From Phycisphaerales bacterium (GTDB taxonomy: Bacteria; Planctomycetota; Phycisphaerae; Tepidisphaerales; Tepidisphaeraceae), in NCBI GenBank assembly GCA_020853095.1, contig JADYZN010000039.1:62001-126000 (forward strand): a DNA stretch of 64,000 nt, written 5' to 3'. Positions 38,127-46,658 of the stretch are shown here, one piece after another. The stretch's first letter is position 1; each line of letters begins with the position of its first letter. The notes under the pieces are model-generated. The model did no database searches and was not told the origin of the DNA. It worked only from the letters and a program-made list of their open reading frames with translations. Position numbers and translations under genes: made by a program.

Positions 38127-39513
38127 CGCGTTTTCGGTCCTGCGACAACCTCTGGTTGAAGGTGATCGCACCGTCGCACAGGTGACCTCGGACATCGCCG
38201 CGCCCCTCGAACGCCGCGCGGGACTGATGTGGTGGGCCACGTTCACCGCCGCCTTCTCCATGCTGATGCTGGGAATGATCGCCATCACCTACCAGGTCGC
38301 CACCGGCATCGGCACCTGGGGCCTCAACCGCACCGTCGGCTGGGCGTTTGACATCACCAACTTCGTCTTCTGGATCGGCATCGGCCACGCCGGGACCGCC
38401 ATCTCCGCGTTCCTGTTCCTGCTCCGCCAGCGCTGGCGCACCTCCATCAGCCGGGCCGCCGAGGCCATGACCATCTTCGCGGTCATGTGCGCCGGCATCT
38501 TCCCGCTGATCCACATGGGCCGGCCCTGGTTCGCCTACTGGGTCCTTCCCTACCCCAACACCCGCGGCCCGCTGTGGGTCAATTTCCGCTCGCCGCTGCT
38601 GTGGGACGTCTTCGCCATCAGCACCTACTTCACCATCTCCGCGTGCTTCTGGTATCTGGGCCTGGTCCCCGACCTGGCCGCCCTGCGCGACCGCTTCGCG
38701 CTGTGGGCCAAAACCGGCTCCCTGGGCGTCCGCATCCGCTATCGCATCTATTCGATCCTCAGCCTCGGCTGGAACGGCTCGGCCAAAACCTGGAACGGCT
38801 ACGAATCGCTCTACCTGCTCATGGCGGGACTGGCCACCCCCCTGGTGGTCTCCGTCCACTCGATCGTCAGTTTCGACTTCGCCACCTCGATCCTGCCCGG
38901 CTGGCACACCACCATCTTCCCTCCTTATTTCGTCGCAGGCGCCTTGTTTTCAGGGTTCGGCATGGTGCTGACGCTCATGCTCATCGCCCGCAAGGTCGTC
39001 CACATGGAAAATTACATCACCCGCGGCCACATCGACGCGATGTGCAAGATCGTCATCGCCACCGGCGGCATGGTCGCCTTCGCCTACATCACCGAGATAT
39101 TCATCGCCTGGCAGTCCGGCAACCTCTACGAGCGATTCGCCTTCGCCAACCGCGCCTTCGGGCCTTTCGGCTGGGCCTATCGCATCATGGTCTTCTGCAA
39201 CGTCTTCGCGCCACAACTCTTGTGGATCCGCAAAATCCGCAACAACCTGCTGGCGGTCTTCATCCTCTCCATCTTCGTCAACATCGGCATGTGGTTTGAA
39301 CGCTTCGTGATCATCGTCACGTCCCTCCACCGCGATTTCCTCCCCTCCAGTTGGGCGCACTACACCCCCAGCCTCGTTGAAATCGCGACCCTGATCGGCA
39401 GCTTCGGCCTCTTTTTCACCGCATTCCTGCTCTTTTGCCGGGTGCTGCCGATGATCTGCATTTCCGAAGTCAAAGGCGTCCTGAATTACGGCCGCCGCAA
39501 TGGAGAACATTAA
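38119..39513 (+). CDS. actC: ACIII NrfD-like quinol-binding membrane subunit ActC
   Basis: A 464-residue polytopic protein with about ten spans of the NrfD/PsrC type. The pattern NFVFWIGIGHAGTAISAFLF and IFPLIHMGRPWFAYW is conserved in ActC and related quinone-interacting subunits. It overlaps actB by eight bases. With ActF it forms the membrane core of alternative complex III and should be the quinol oxidation site. Confidence 0.95.
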   Translation: MSSAFSVLRQPLVEGDRTVAQVTSDIAAPLERRAGLMWWATFTAAFSMLMLGMIAITYQVATGIGTWGLNRTVGWAFDITNFVFWIGIGHAGTAISAFLFLLRQRWRTSISRAAEAMTIFAVMCAGIFPLIHMGRPWFAYWVLPYPNTRGPLWVNFRSPLLWDVFAISTYFTISACFWYLGLVPDLAALRDRFALWAKTGSLGVRIRYRIYSILSLGWNGSAKTWNGYESLYLLMAGLATPLVVSVHSIVSFDFATSILPGWHTTIFPPYFVAGALFSGFGMVLTLMLIARKVVHMENYITRGHIDAMCKIVIATGGMVAFAYITEIFIAWQSGNLYERFAFANRAFGPFGWAYRIMVFCNVFAPQLLWIRKIRNNLLAVFILSIFVNIGMWFERFVIIVTSLHRDFLPSSWAHYTPSLVEIATLIGSFGLFFTAFLLFCRVLPMICISEVKGVLNYGRRNGEH

Positions 39514-40079
39514 TGAGCCGCCAACTTTTCATCGCGGCCTTCAAGCACGAGGATGACCTCCTCCACGCCGTCGCCGACCTGCGACAGGCCGGGTACGTCT
39601 TCAAGGACGCCTACACCCCCTACCCCGTCCACGGCCTGCCGGAAGCCATGGGCATTCGCCCATCCCGCCTCCCCTGGGTCTGCTTCCTGTGCGGGTTGAC
39701 CGGCGGATTGCTGGCTTTGATCGGCCAGTATTACCTTTCGGCCGTCGAATGGCCGATCAACGTCGGCGGCAAACCGTGGAATTCCAGCCCCGCCTTCATC
39801 CCCATCACCTTTGAACTCACCGTCCTGTCCGCCGGCCTCGGTTCGCTGGCGGCGTTTTTGTGGCGATACAAACTCATTCCCGGCCGGCAACCCCCCGTCC
39901 TCGAAACCGGCGCCAACGACGATCAGTTCGTCCTGGCCATCCCCGAACACAACGCCACGTTCAACCCGCAGGAATTGAAACTCATCTGCAACCGCCACCA
40001 CGCCATCCGCACCGAACAGCGCATCGAGCCGGATGGCCAGGCCCAGTCCATACCCGCCCAACAACGAGGAGCCGCCTGA
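39513..40079 (+). CDS. actD: ACIII subunit ActD
   Basis: A 188-residue protein with two membrane spans around FLCGLTGGLLALIGQYYL and LTVLSAGLGSLAAFLW. DAYTPYPVHGLPEAMG is the signature of ActD (DUF3341-type) proteins. It is a membrane subunit without cofactors. The ATG overlaps the actC stop by one base (TAATG), and the next gene overlaps by one base, so the set is tightly coupled. Confidence 0.94.
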   Translation: MSRQLFIAAFKHEDDLLHAVADLRQAGYVFKDAYTPYPVHGLPEAMGIRPSRLPWVCFLCGLTGGLLALIGQYYLSAVEWPINVGGKPWNSSPAFIPITFELTVLSAGLGSLAAFLWRYKLIPGRQPPVLETGANDDQFVLAIPEHNATFNPQELKLICNRHHAIRTEQRIEPDGQAQSIPAQQRGAA

Positions 40080-40708
40080 TGAAAACCGGAAAATGGATCG
40101 TTCCCCTGGCGGTGCTGGTGCTGATCCTGCTGATCGGCGGATGGATGCTGCGCCCCGATTATTCCCGCCGAAATTACGACTTCCTTCCCGACATGGCCTA
40201 TTCGCCGGCCTATGCCTCCCTGTCGGCCAATCCCAATTTCCCCGACGGCAAAACCGAACAACGTCCCGTCCCCGGAACCATCGCCCAGGGGTATCCACCC
40301 TTTCACTACAAAGCCACCCCCGAAGACGCCCGCCGGGCCGGGCTTGAACTGACCAACCCCTTGTCCTCCACCGACGCCAGGGCGATGGAACGCGGCGCAA
40401 CGATCTATTCCATCTACTGCCTTCCCTGTCACGGAACCACCGGCACCGGCGATGGCACGGTCGTCCAGCGCGGATTTCCCCCGCCTCCCTCATTGCTGTC
40501 CGACAACGCCCGCCAGATGCGCGATGGGCAGATGTACCACCTGATCACCCTCGGCCAGAACAACATGCCCTCTTACGCCTCCCAGGTGATGCGCGATGAC
40601 CGCTGGAAAGTCATCCTCCATATCCGCTCGCTCCAGGCCGCCGCGCCCGCCGCACCGGCCACCTCGACCGCTCCGGCAAACGCCGCCACCGAACCGTCCG
40701 CAAAATAG
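40079..40708 (+). CDS. actE: ACIII monoheme cytochrome c subunit ActE
   Basis: A 209-residue protein with an N-terminal anchor (VPLAVLVLILLIGGWML) and one heme site, CLPCH, followed by GTTGTGDG typical of class I cytochromes. DMAYSPAYASLSANPNF and FPPPPSL match ActE. A possible Met axial ligand is in NNMPSYASQ. It is the likely exit point for electrons from the complex to a soluble or membrane cytochrome acceptor. The C-terminal 25 residues are Ala/Pro-rich. Confidence 0.93.
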   Translation: MKTGKWIVPLAVLVLILLIGGWMLRPDYSRRNYDFLPDMAYSPAYASLSANPNFPDGKTEQRPVPGTIAQGYPPFHYKATPEDARRAGLELTNPLSSTDARAMERGATIYSIYCLPCHGTTGTGDGTVVQRGFPPPPSLLSDNARQMRDGQMYHLITLGQNNMPSYASQVMRDDRWKVILHIRSLQAAAPAAPATSTAPANAATEPSAK

Positions 40709-40716
40709 GAAATCCC

Positions 40717-41889
40717 ATGACCACGCTACAGCTTCCCACGTTCGCACCCCGCCCCGGACTGTTGACCCGACTGCGCCTGCTGATCGCGCTGGGCGTCATC
40801 GGCACGCTGGTCGGCCTGATCTTCGCCCCCAAGACCACCCTCGGCGGCCTGTTGCTGGGCGCGTGTTACAACCTCGGCATGGGCCTGGGCGCGATGGTCA
40901 TCATCGCCCTCAGTTACATCACCAAGGCGGGCTGGAGCACCGCCCTGCGCCGAATCCCCGAATCCATGGCCGCCACGCTTCCGCTCACCTGCCTGATCAT
41001 CCTGATCGTGCTGGCGGCGGGGTTCCATCAGCTCTATCCTTGGTTCAACAGCCACGAACATGGCCACGTGGACCCCTCATTGGCGCTGTGGCGCAAACCG
41101 GCCTTCTTTCTGGCCCGCGCCGCCGGGTGCATGATCATCTGGCTGCTGTTCACCCATGCCATCCTTCGCAATTCCCGCAAACAGGACCAGAGCGGCGACG
41201 TGCGGCTGACCCATCGCAACGTCGGCCTTTCGGGCGTCTTCCTGATGGTCCTGGCCCTGACCCTCTCCCTGGCCACCTTTGACTGGTTCATGAGCCTCCA
41301 GCCCCACTGGATCAGCACCATGCTGGGCGTCTACCATTTCGCCGGCCTGTTTCAGGCGTCCATCGCCGCGATGATCGTCATCACCATCCTCCTGCAACGC
41401 GCCGGCTTCCTGCAACAGATCGTCAAACCCGCCCACCTGCACGACCTGGGCAAATATCTCTTCTGCTTCACCACCTTCTGGGGCTACATCTGGTACAGCC
41501 AGTACATGCTGATCTGGTATTCCAACATCCCCGAGGAAACCTCGTATTTCATCCTCCGCCACAACGGACCCTGGCTGGCCGTCGCGTACGTCTCGGTCGC
41601 ATTGAACTGGGCCATCCCCTTCTTTGGCCTTCTTTCATCCACCACCAAGCGCAACGACCGGCTGCTTTTCAAACTCGCCGTGCTGGTGCTGATCGGCCAC
41701 TGGATCGACCTGTACAGCATCATCGTCCCCTCGATGGCCGGACCCTCCACCATGATCGATTTGTGGTCGGTGCTGCCCAGCCTGATCCTGCTGCCGATCT
41801 TCATCCTCGGCATGTTGCGGGCGTTGCGCGGATCACCGCTGATGCCGGCCCGCGACCCCATGCTGGTCGAGAGCCTGCATCATCATTGA
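40717..41889 (+). CDS. actF: ACIII membrane subunit ActF
   Basis: A 390-residue polytopic protein with about ten spans, the second large membrane subunit of alternative complex III and structurally related to ActC/NrfD. TFDWFMSLQPHWISTMLGVY and FTTFWGYIWYSQYMLIWY are conserved in ActF. An AGGAAA ribosome site precedes the start. No cytochrome oxidase gene follows; the next gene is convergent and unrelated. Confidence 0.94.
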   Translation: MTTLQLPTFAPRPGLLTRLRLLIALGVIGTLVGLIFAPKTTLGGLLLGACYNLGMGLGAMVIIALSYITKAGWSTALRRIPESMAATLPLTCLIILIVLAAGFHQLYPWFNSHEHGHVDPSLALWRKPAFFLARAAGCMIIWLLFTHAILRNSRKQDQSGDVRLTHRNVGLSGVFLMVLALTLSLATFDWFMSLQPHWISTMLGVYHFAGLFQASIAAMIVITILLQRAGFLQQIVKPAHLHDLGKYLFCFTTFWGYIWYSQYMLIWYSNIPEETSYFILRHNGPWLAVAYVSVALNWAIPFFGLLSSTTKRNDRLLFKLAVLVLIGHWIDLYSIIVPSMAGPSTMIDLWSVLPSLILLPIFILGMLRALRGSPLMPARDPMLVESLHHH

Positions 41890-41929
41890 ACGGTGATCGC
41901 CCCGTCGAACGTCTTTTTGGGATTTGGCT

Positions 41930-42868
41930 TCAACCAACCCGCTGCAGCTTGGTCACCCGGCCATCGGGGATCCATTCCACGCAGAAAATGTTCCCCGACC
42001 GGTCCCAGATCGCCATGTGCGGCGAATTGAATTTGCCGGCCAGCCGCTGTTCGTGAGGAACATTGGGCCATCCGGCCACCTTCTCGATCCCCGGATTTTC
42101 CCCAAGGTGGGTCACCAGCCGGTTGTCCTTGTCAAAAATCGTCAGCCGGCCATATAAATCCGGAATCAACAGGTCCGTTCCCCGGATGTCAAAATGGCAG
42201 GGGTACAGCAGGTCGTGATCCACGACCGAAAGGGGTTTGCCATCCAAAGTCAGATATTGCAACCGGACGTTTTTGCGATCCGCCACCAGCAGCAACGGCC
42301 GGCCGGACCTCGAATCAATCGTCAATCCGTGCGGACAGGCGAATTCGCCCGGCCCGGCTCCCGGCTTGCCGATCGTGCGGATGTACCGCGCGTTTTTGTC
42401 GTACTGATGGATGTAAAACAACCCATACCCGTCGGCGACGTAAAAATCGCCATTGGATGCGATGGCGATGTTGGTCGGCTTGTATTGCTCCGGTTTTTCA
42501 TAGACGCCGGACTCTTTGGGATGCTCCAGTTGAAAAAGGACTTTGCCATCCAAAGTGGTTTTGATCACCCGATGGCGGCCGGGATCGGAGAAATAGAAAA
42601 ATTCCCCGTCGGCCTCCTTGTTGTATTGCATCCCGTGGGCGCTGCCTTCAAACAAATCCCCGCCCCAGGACCGGATGAATTTCCCATCCGCATCAAACAC
42701 CGCCACCGAATCGGCCGAGGTGTTGTGAATGTGAATCCGCCCCTGCGCATCCTCCGCGACGCTGTGGGTGTATCCGAACTTCTTGCCCGCCGGCAGCTTC
42801 GCCCAGTTGTCAACCCAGCGATACGTATGGCCGCCGGTTCCCATGGTAATGGTCTTTGAATTTGTCAT
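41930..42868 (-). CDS. NHL-repeat beta-propeller protein
   Basis: About 312 residues with repeated beta-propeller blades, such as HSVAEDAQGRIHIHNTS, IAIASNGDFYVADGYG and HMAIWDRSGNIFCVEW. The G-D-F-Y-V-A-D pattern is the NHL blade signature. No signal peptide is visible from the ATG at 42,868, so it may be cytoplasmic. Proteins like this in planctomycetes are common and functionally obscure. It is convergent with actF. Confidence 0.8.
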   Translation of the reverse strand: MTNSKTITMGTGGHTYRWVDNWAKLPAGKKFGYTHSVAEDAQGRIHIHNTSADSVAVFDADGKFIRSWGGDLFEGSAHGMQYNKEADGEFFYFSDPGRHRVIKTTLDGKVLFQLEHPKESGVYEKPEQYKPTNIAIASNGDFYVADGYGLFYIHQYDKNARYIRTIGKPGAGPGEFACPHGLTIDSRSGRPLLLVADRKNVRLQYLTLDGKPLSVVDHDLLYPCHFDIRGTDLLIPDLYGRLTIFDKDNRLVTHLGENPGIEKVAGWPNVPHEQRLAGKFNSPHMAIWDRSGNIFCVEWIPDGRVTKLQRVG

Positions 42869-42912
42869 GGCGGGGTACGTTAGGTGGATCACCCACACAG
42901 GTCAACTAAAAA

Positions 42913-45900
42913 TTATTGAACCTTGGTCCCGCAACGGGTGCAGAATTTGGCGCCCGGGGCCAGCGGAGCGCCGCAATGGGTGCAGAACCGGGGCGTCTGT
43001 TGATCGGTCTTGTCGGCCGGTGGAGCCGATGGCGGCGGAGCCGTCGGCGGGGCGGGAACCGCCGGTGTTTGCGATGAAGCGGGCATCCTGGAAGCGTCAA
43101 ACACCACCGATGTGGTCGCCTGCGTGTTGATCCAGAAATCACCCTCAAACGTCGATCCGGCGTATTCCGTCGAAAAATGATATTTCCCTTCGGGCAATTT
43201 TTCGGAATCGCCGAATTTTCCGCGATAGACCTCCCTGCCTTTGCTATCGGTAACGATAAAAACGTCCGGCGTCCCCAGCACCGCCGCGCGCAATTCCTGC
43301 AACAGCGAATCGGATTTTTCCGCCACCCAGTAATGCCCCTTGCCGGCCAACGCCATGTTCCGCAATTGCACGGTCCAGTCGGGGCGGTTGATGTTGAAGC
43401 CGACGATGTGGAAATTAAGCCCTTTGATCCCCGCGATTTTCGCCGCGATCTTCACCGGGTCCTGTCGCGGCTGGCTGTCCTCGCCGCCATCGGTCAGCAG
43501 CACCAGCGTCATCGGCCGATCGACATCACCTGAACCGATGTCGCCGGCCGCCTGTTGCAGGCTGAACGCCAGCGGCGTCTTGCCGCGACAACGCAACCTT
43601 TGCAACGTCTGCAAAAACGCCTTTTTGTTCAACGTCCCCATCGGCAGGAGCAATTCCGTATCCTGGTCGGCATCCTTTTCGATCGCGCTTTTGCGGTGGC
43701 CATAGACGCGCAGCGCCACCTGCGAATCATCCGGCATTTCGTTGATCATCGCCGCCACCGCGTCGCGGGCGATGTCGAACTTGCGCTTGCCGTCGATTTC
43801 CTCCAGCATCGAACCCGAAGCATCCAGGATGATGTACAGCCGCGACGGCTTGGCGACGACCGATGTCTTGAGCATTCCGTCGCCGCCGTGAGGACGTTCG
43901 GCATTGAGCGTCGCCGTGGCGCGGGTCAGAAACAGCAGCGCGAAACTGGTCGCCAGCCGGGGATCGTTTTCATTTCCTTCGCCCACCCAGCTTCCATCGG
44001 GCTTCTGGGCATCCACCAGATAACGCGCCCCCAGCGGATACCATTCGTGGTCGCCGATGAATTCGGTTCCCAGGATCTGTCCCACCCGTTCCAGCGAATA
44101 GATGTAATAGTAGTTCCAGATACCGTTCCTGGGATTTTTTTTGACGTCGAAATTCTGCGTCAACCACGTCAACCCGCGCGTGATGGCCGGATCGTCCGCC
44201 GGTTTGGCCTCGCCCAGCTCAAAACGGTTGATCGCGATGGCGCAAATCCCCGCGCAGCTCATCGAGCCATACGAGGTTCCATCCGACCGGCCATGATACG
44301 ACCAGCCCCCTTCCTGGTTCTGGCGGTCGCGGTACGCCTCAAGGTTCTTCGCCCACGTCGCCGCCGGCAGGCGGATGCCGCTGCGCGAAGCGGAATGCAA
44401 CCCCAGCAGCGCGAACTGCGAAACCGAATTGTCTCCATCCTGTCCCTTGGCCCAATCGGTCAGGCGCGTCCATTGTTCGCCGGCCGATCCGGGGCCTTCC
44501 AACGGCGTGCCGCCGGATATCCTCAGAACGCGATCCTCATCGGGGTTCTTAAACAACTCCTTGGGCAGGTTCGTGTTGTACGTCCAGGTCCCTTCCTTGC
44601 CCTGCGCCTCCAGCAGGTATCTGGTCGCCTGTTTGAGCTTGGGATAATAGGTTGGATCGCCATAACTCTCGATCAACATGCACAGCAGGCCCCCCTCATA
44701 TCCGCCCGGCTGGGTGGCATCGACCTTGGATAAATAATTCCGCAACACCACATCAAATTCAGGGAATCTTTTCTGCGCCCCGGCATGCACCAGCGCCAAC
44801 GCGCACAGCACGTGCTCCTGTCTTGCGCCGAAATATCCCGGCTTGGTCGCCCCATCCTCCTTTTTCAGCTTTTCCCATAAAAACGCCGTGCCACGGTCGA
44901 TCGCATCGTTCACCTGTTCCGCTTTCAGTCCCACGCCGGCCAAACCCTTGGGTTGGGGTGGCGGTTGAACTGTCGGCGCCGGCGGCGGGGCGGGTTGTTC
45001 CTGAGTCGCCTGTGGAGGTTGAACGGGTGGGGCGGGATTGCTTTGTTCGGGAATGGCCGGCGGTTGGTGTTCGGGCGGGGTGGCATCGGGAATGGCCGAA
45101 TGATCTTCCGCCTTCGCCTCGGCCGAGCCGCCATCCGTTTGGATCGGTTGCAACGAAAGGATTTTTCCCGGTCCCATCGGCGAAAGATACGCCAGCCGGG
45201 GCTTGGTCTGATCCGCCCCGATCGCATAAACCACTTCAAACGCCCGCTGCTCGCCGGCCGGTATCCACAGCAATTCCATCGGCGGATGCAACCCCTGAAG
45301 CGATGCCGGATCGTATTGCGACTGCTGGCCGGATTGCGACACGAATTGAAGTTGCTGGCCGGTCTGGAACAGCTCCCCCTGTTTGGACACGTTTTTCACC
45401 AACAAGTCGAGCTTCAGAAACCGCCCCCCATCGGGCGCCTGACTGCCGGCATAATCCACCACCACCGTCTGCCCCGTCACGGCCACGTTGAACAATCCAT
45501 CATCGGCCGTTGCAATCGCCGCGGGCTTGGGCACTGGCGGCCGGGTTCCTTCGATGGCCAGCACAATGCCCTTTGGCCGAAACGTTTTGCCGTTGATGGC
45601 GGCGTTGGGAAAATCCAGTCGCAATTCCAGCGATTGAACCTTGTCCGGTACGCAAAACACCGCCATCCCGCCGGTGAACAAATCCGGCAAAAACCGCGGC
45701 TCCGCCTCCAATGTCCCCCGCGGCAACGATCCATACGCATACACCCCATCGGCGACCAATTGCAGATACTGGCGCGATTCCTTCCAGTCCGCCACCGTGC
45801 CGATCTTCATCTTCTGACCCGGCCTGGCCTTGGGATCAAACGCCGTGGCATCCGCATCGAACGTGAACAAACTGCGGGCGCGCAGATCAACCTGGAGATA

Positions 45901-46620
45901 GACCCTCCCATCGGGCGCTTTGTGGCCTTCCAGCTCCGTCAATCGTTGTACGCCGAAAATCCCCGCCTCAATCACTTCGTTTTTCATCGCCGGAGCGATC
46001 GGTTGCGCCGGCGATCCCAGGCCGCTTTCGGGAGCCATCAGCGGGATGACGATATGACCGTGGGCAAAATCGTAGAATCGCAATTCCAGACTTTTGACCC
46101 TCTTGGGCAGCACAAACAGCGCATTACCCCGCAGCACATCCCCCAACCGGCCCAATCGAAAATTTTTGATCGGCAGCAACCCCGGCACATCCTCTTTCAC
46201 CAGCCGCAACACCCGGCTTCCATCCGCGACGACGTACAGATGATCCGCCAGATTCGGCACAACGTATTCGGTCGGGATTTTGTTTTCATAGACCAGCGAC
46301 AAGGGAATCTGGTTTTGCCATTGCGTGTCCAGGACCAGAAATTGATCCCCTGGCGGTGGTGTCATCAATCCATACGAATCCCGCGACGTGATCGAATGCA
46401 CCGTCAGTCGAATTCCGCGGTTATCCGCGGAATATTCAAGTGTCTGGGTCTGGTTTGGCTCCAGTACAAGCGGTGGTTTTGCAGGGTTGACCGACTGTTC
46501 CGGCGGCTTTACCTCCCGGATCGCATCGCGTAACGGCGATGTATCCGGATTTTGTTGCGCCCAACCCCACACCCCCATGCCCATCGCCCACAACGCAACA
46601 ATGTATTTCAATTTCGACAT
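42913..46620 (-). CDS. Large exported protein: triplicated beta modules, cyclase-fold, VWA, zinc ribbon
   Basis: The 1235-residue protein starts at an ATG with AGGAG before it and has a signal peptide (YIVALWAMGMGVWGWA). Up to about residue 500 there are three related beta-rich modules, each with a core like PPGDQFLVLD, PDGRVYLQVD or PDGGRFLKLD. A proline-rich linker (500-560) leads to a squalene-cyclase/prenyltransferase-like helical domain (about 560-910, with GGWSYHGR and similar repeats). A VWA domain follows with an intact metal site, ILDASGSM. Then come a small beta domain and a C-terminal zinc ribbon, FCTHCG and FCTRCG. An open frame extending to 46,968 is not credible. Function unknown. 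Confidence 0.85.
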   Translation of the reverse strand: MSKLKYIVALWAMGMGVWGWAQQNPDTSPLRDAIREVKPPEQSVNPAKPPLVLEPNQTQTLEYSADNRGIRLTVHSITSRDSYGLMTPPPGDQFLVLDTQWQNQIPLSLVYENKIPTEYVVPNLADHLYVVADGSRVLRLVKEDVPGLLPIKNFRLGRLGDVLRGNALFVLPKRVKSLELRFYDFAHGHIVIPLMAPESGLGSPAQPIAPAMKNEVIEAGIFGVQRLTELEGHKAPDGRVYLQVDLRARSLFTFDADATAFDPKARPGQKMKIGTVADWKESRQYLQLVADGVYAYGSLPRGTLEAEPRFLPDLFTGGMAVFCVPDKVQSLELRLDFPNAAINGKTFRPKGIVLAIEGTRPPVPKPAAIATADDGLFNVAVTGQTVVVDYAGSQAPDGGRFLKLDLLVKNVSKQGELFQTGQQLQFVSQSGQQSQYDPASLQGLHPPMELLWIPAGEQRAFEVVYAIGADQTKPRLAYLSPMGPGKILSLQPIQTDGGSAEAKAEDHSAIPDATPPEHQPPAIPEQSNPAPPVQPPQATQEQPAPPPAPTVQPPPQPKGLAGVGLKAEQVNDAIDRGTAFLWEKLKKEDGATKPGYFGARQEHVLCALALVHAGAQKRFPEFDVVLRNYLSKVDATQPGGYEGGLLCMLIESYGDPTYYPKLKQATRYLLEAQGKEGTWTYNTNLPKELFKNPDEDRVLRISGGTPLEGPGSAGEQWTRLTDWAKGQDGDNSVSQFALLGLHSASRSGIRLPAATWAKNLEAYRDRQNQEGGWSYHGRSDGTSYGSMSCAGICAIAINRFELGEAKPADDPAITRGLTWLTQNFDVKKNPRNGIWNYYYIYSLERVGQILGTEFIGDHEWYPLGARYLVDAQKPDGSWVGEGNENDPRLATSFALLFLTRATATLNAERPHGGDGMLKTSVVAKPSRLYIILDASGSMLEEIDGKRKFDIARDAVAAMINEMPDDSQVALRVYGHRKSAIEKDADQDTELLLPMGTLNKKAFLQTLQRLRCRGKTPLAFSLQQAAGDIGSGDVDRPMTLVLLTDGGEDSQPRQDPVKIAAKIAGIKGLNFHIVGFNINRPDWTVQLRNMALAGKGHYWVAEKSDSLLQELRAAVLGTPDVFIVTDSKGREVYRGKFGDSEKLPEGKYHFSTEYAGSTFEGDFWINTQATTSVVFDASRMPASSQTPAVPAPPTAPPPSAPPADKTDQQTPRFCTHCGAPLAPGAKFCTRCGTKVQ

Positions 46621-46658
46621 GGCCGACTCCTTTGGGAGCAGAACACGATTCAACATCC

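Noticed and set aside
41890-41929. Cytochrome oxidase gene after actF
   Set aside because: Only 40 non-coding bases follow before a convergent beta-propeller gene; no oxidase subunit is in the window.
44953-46533. 526-codon open frame on the + strand
   Set aside because: Antisense to the VWA/cyclase-fold protein, which has a signal peptide and intact domains.
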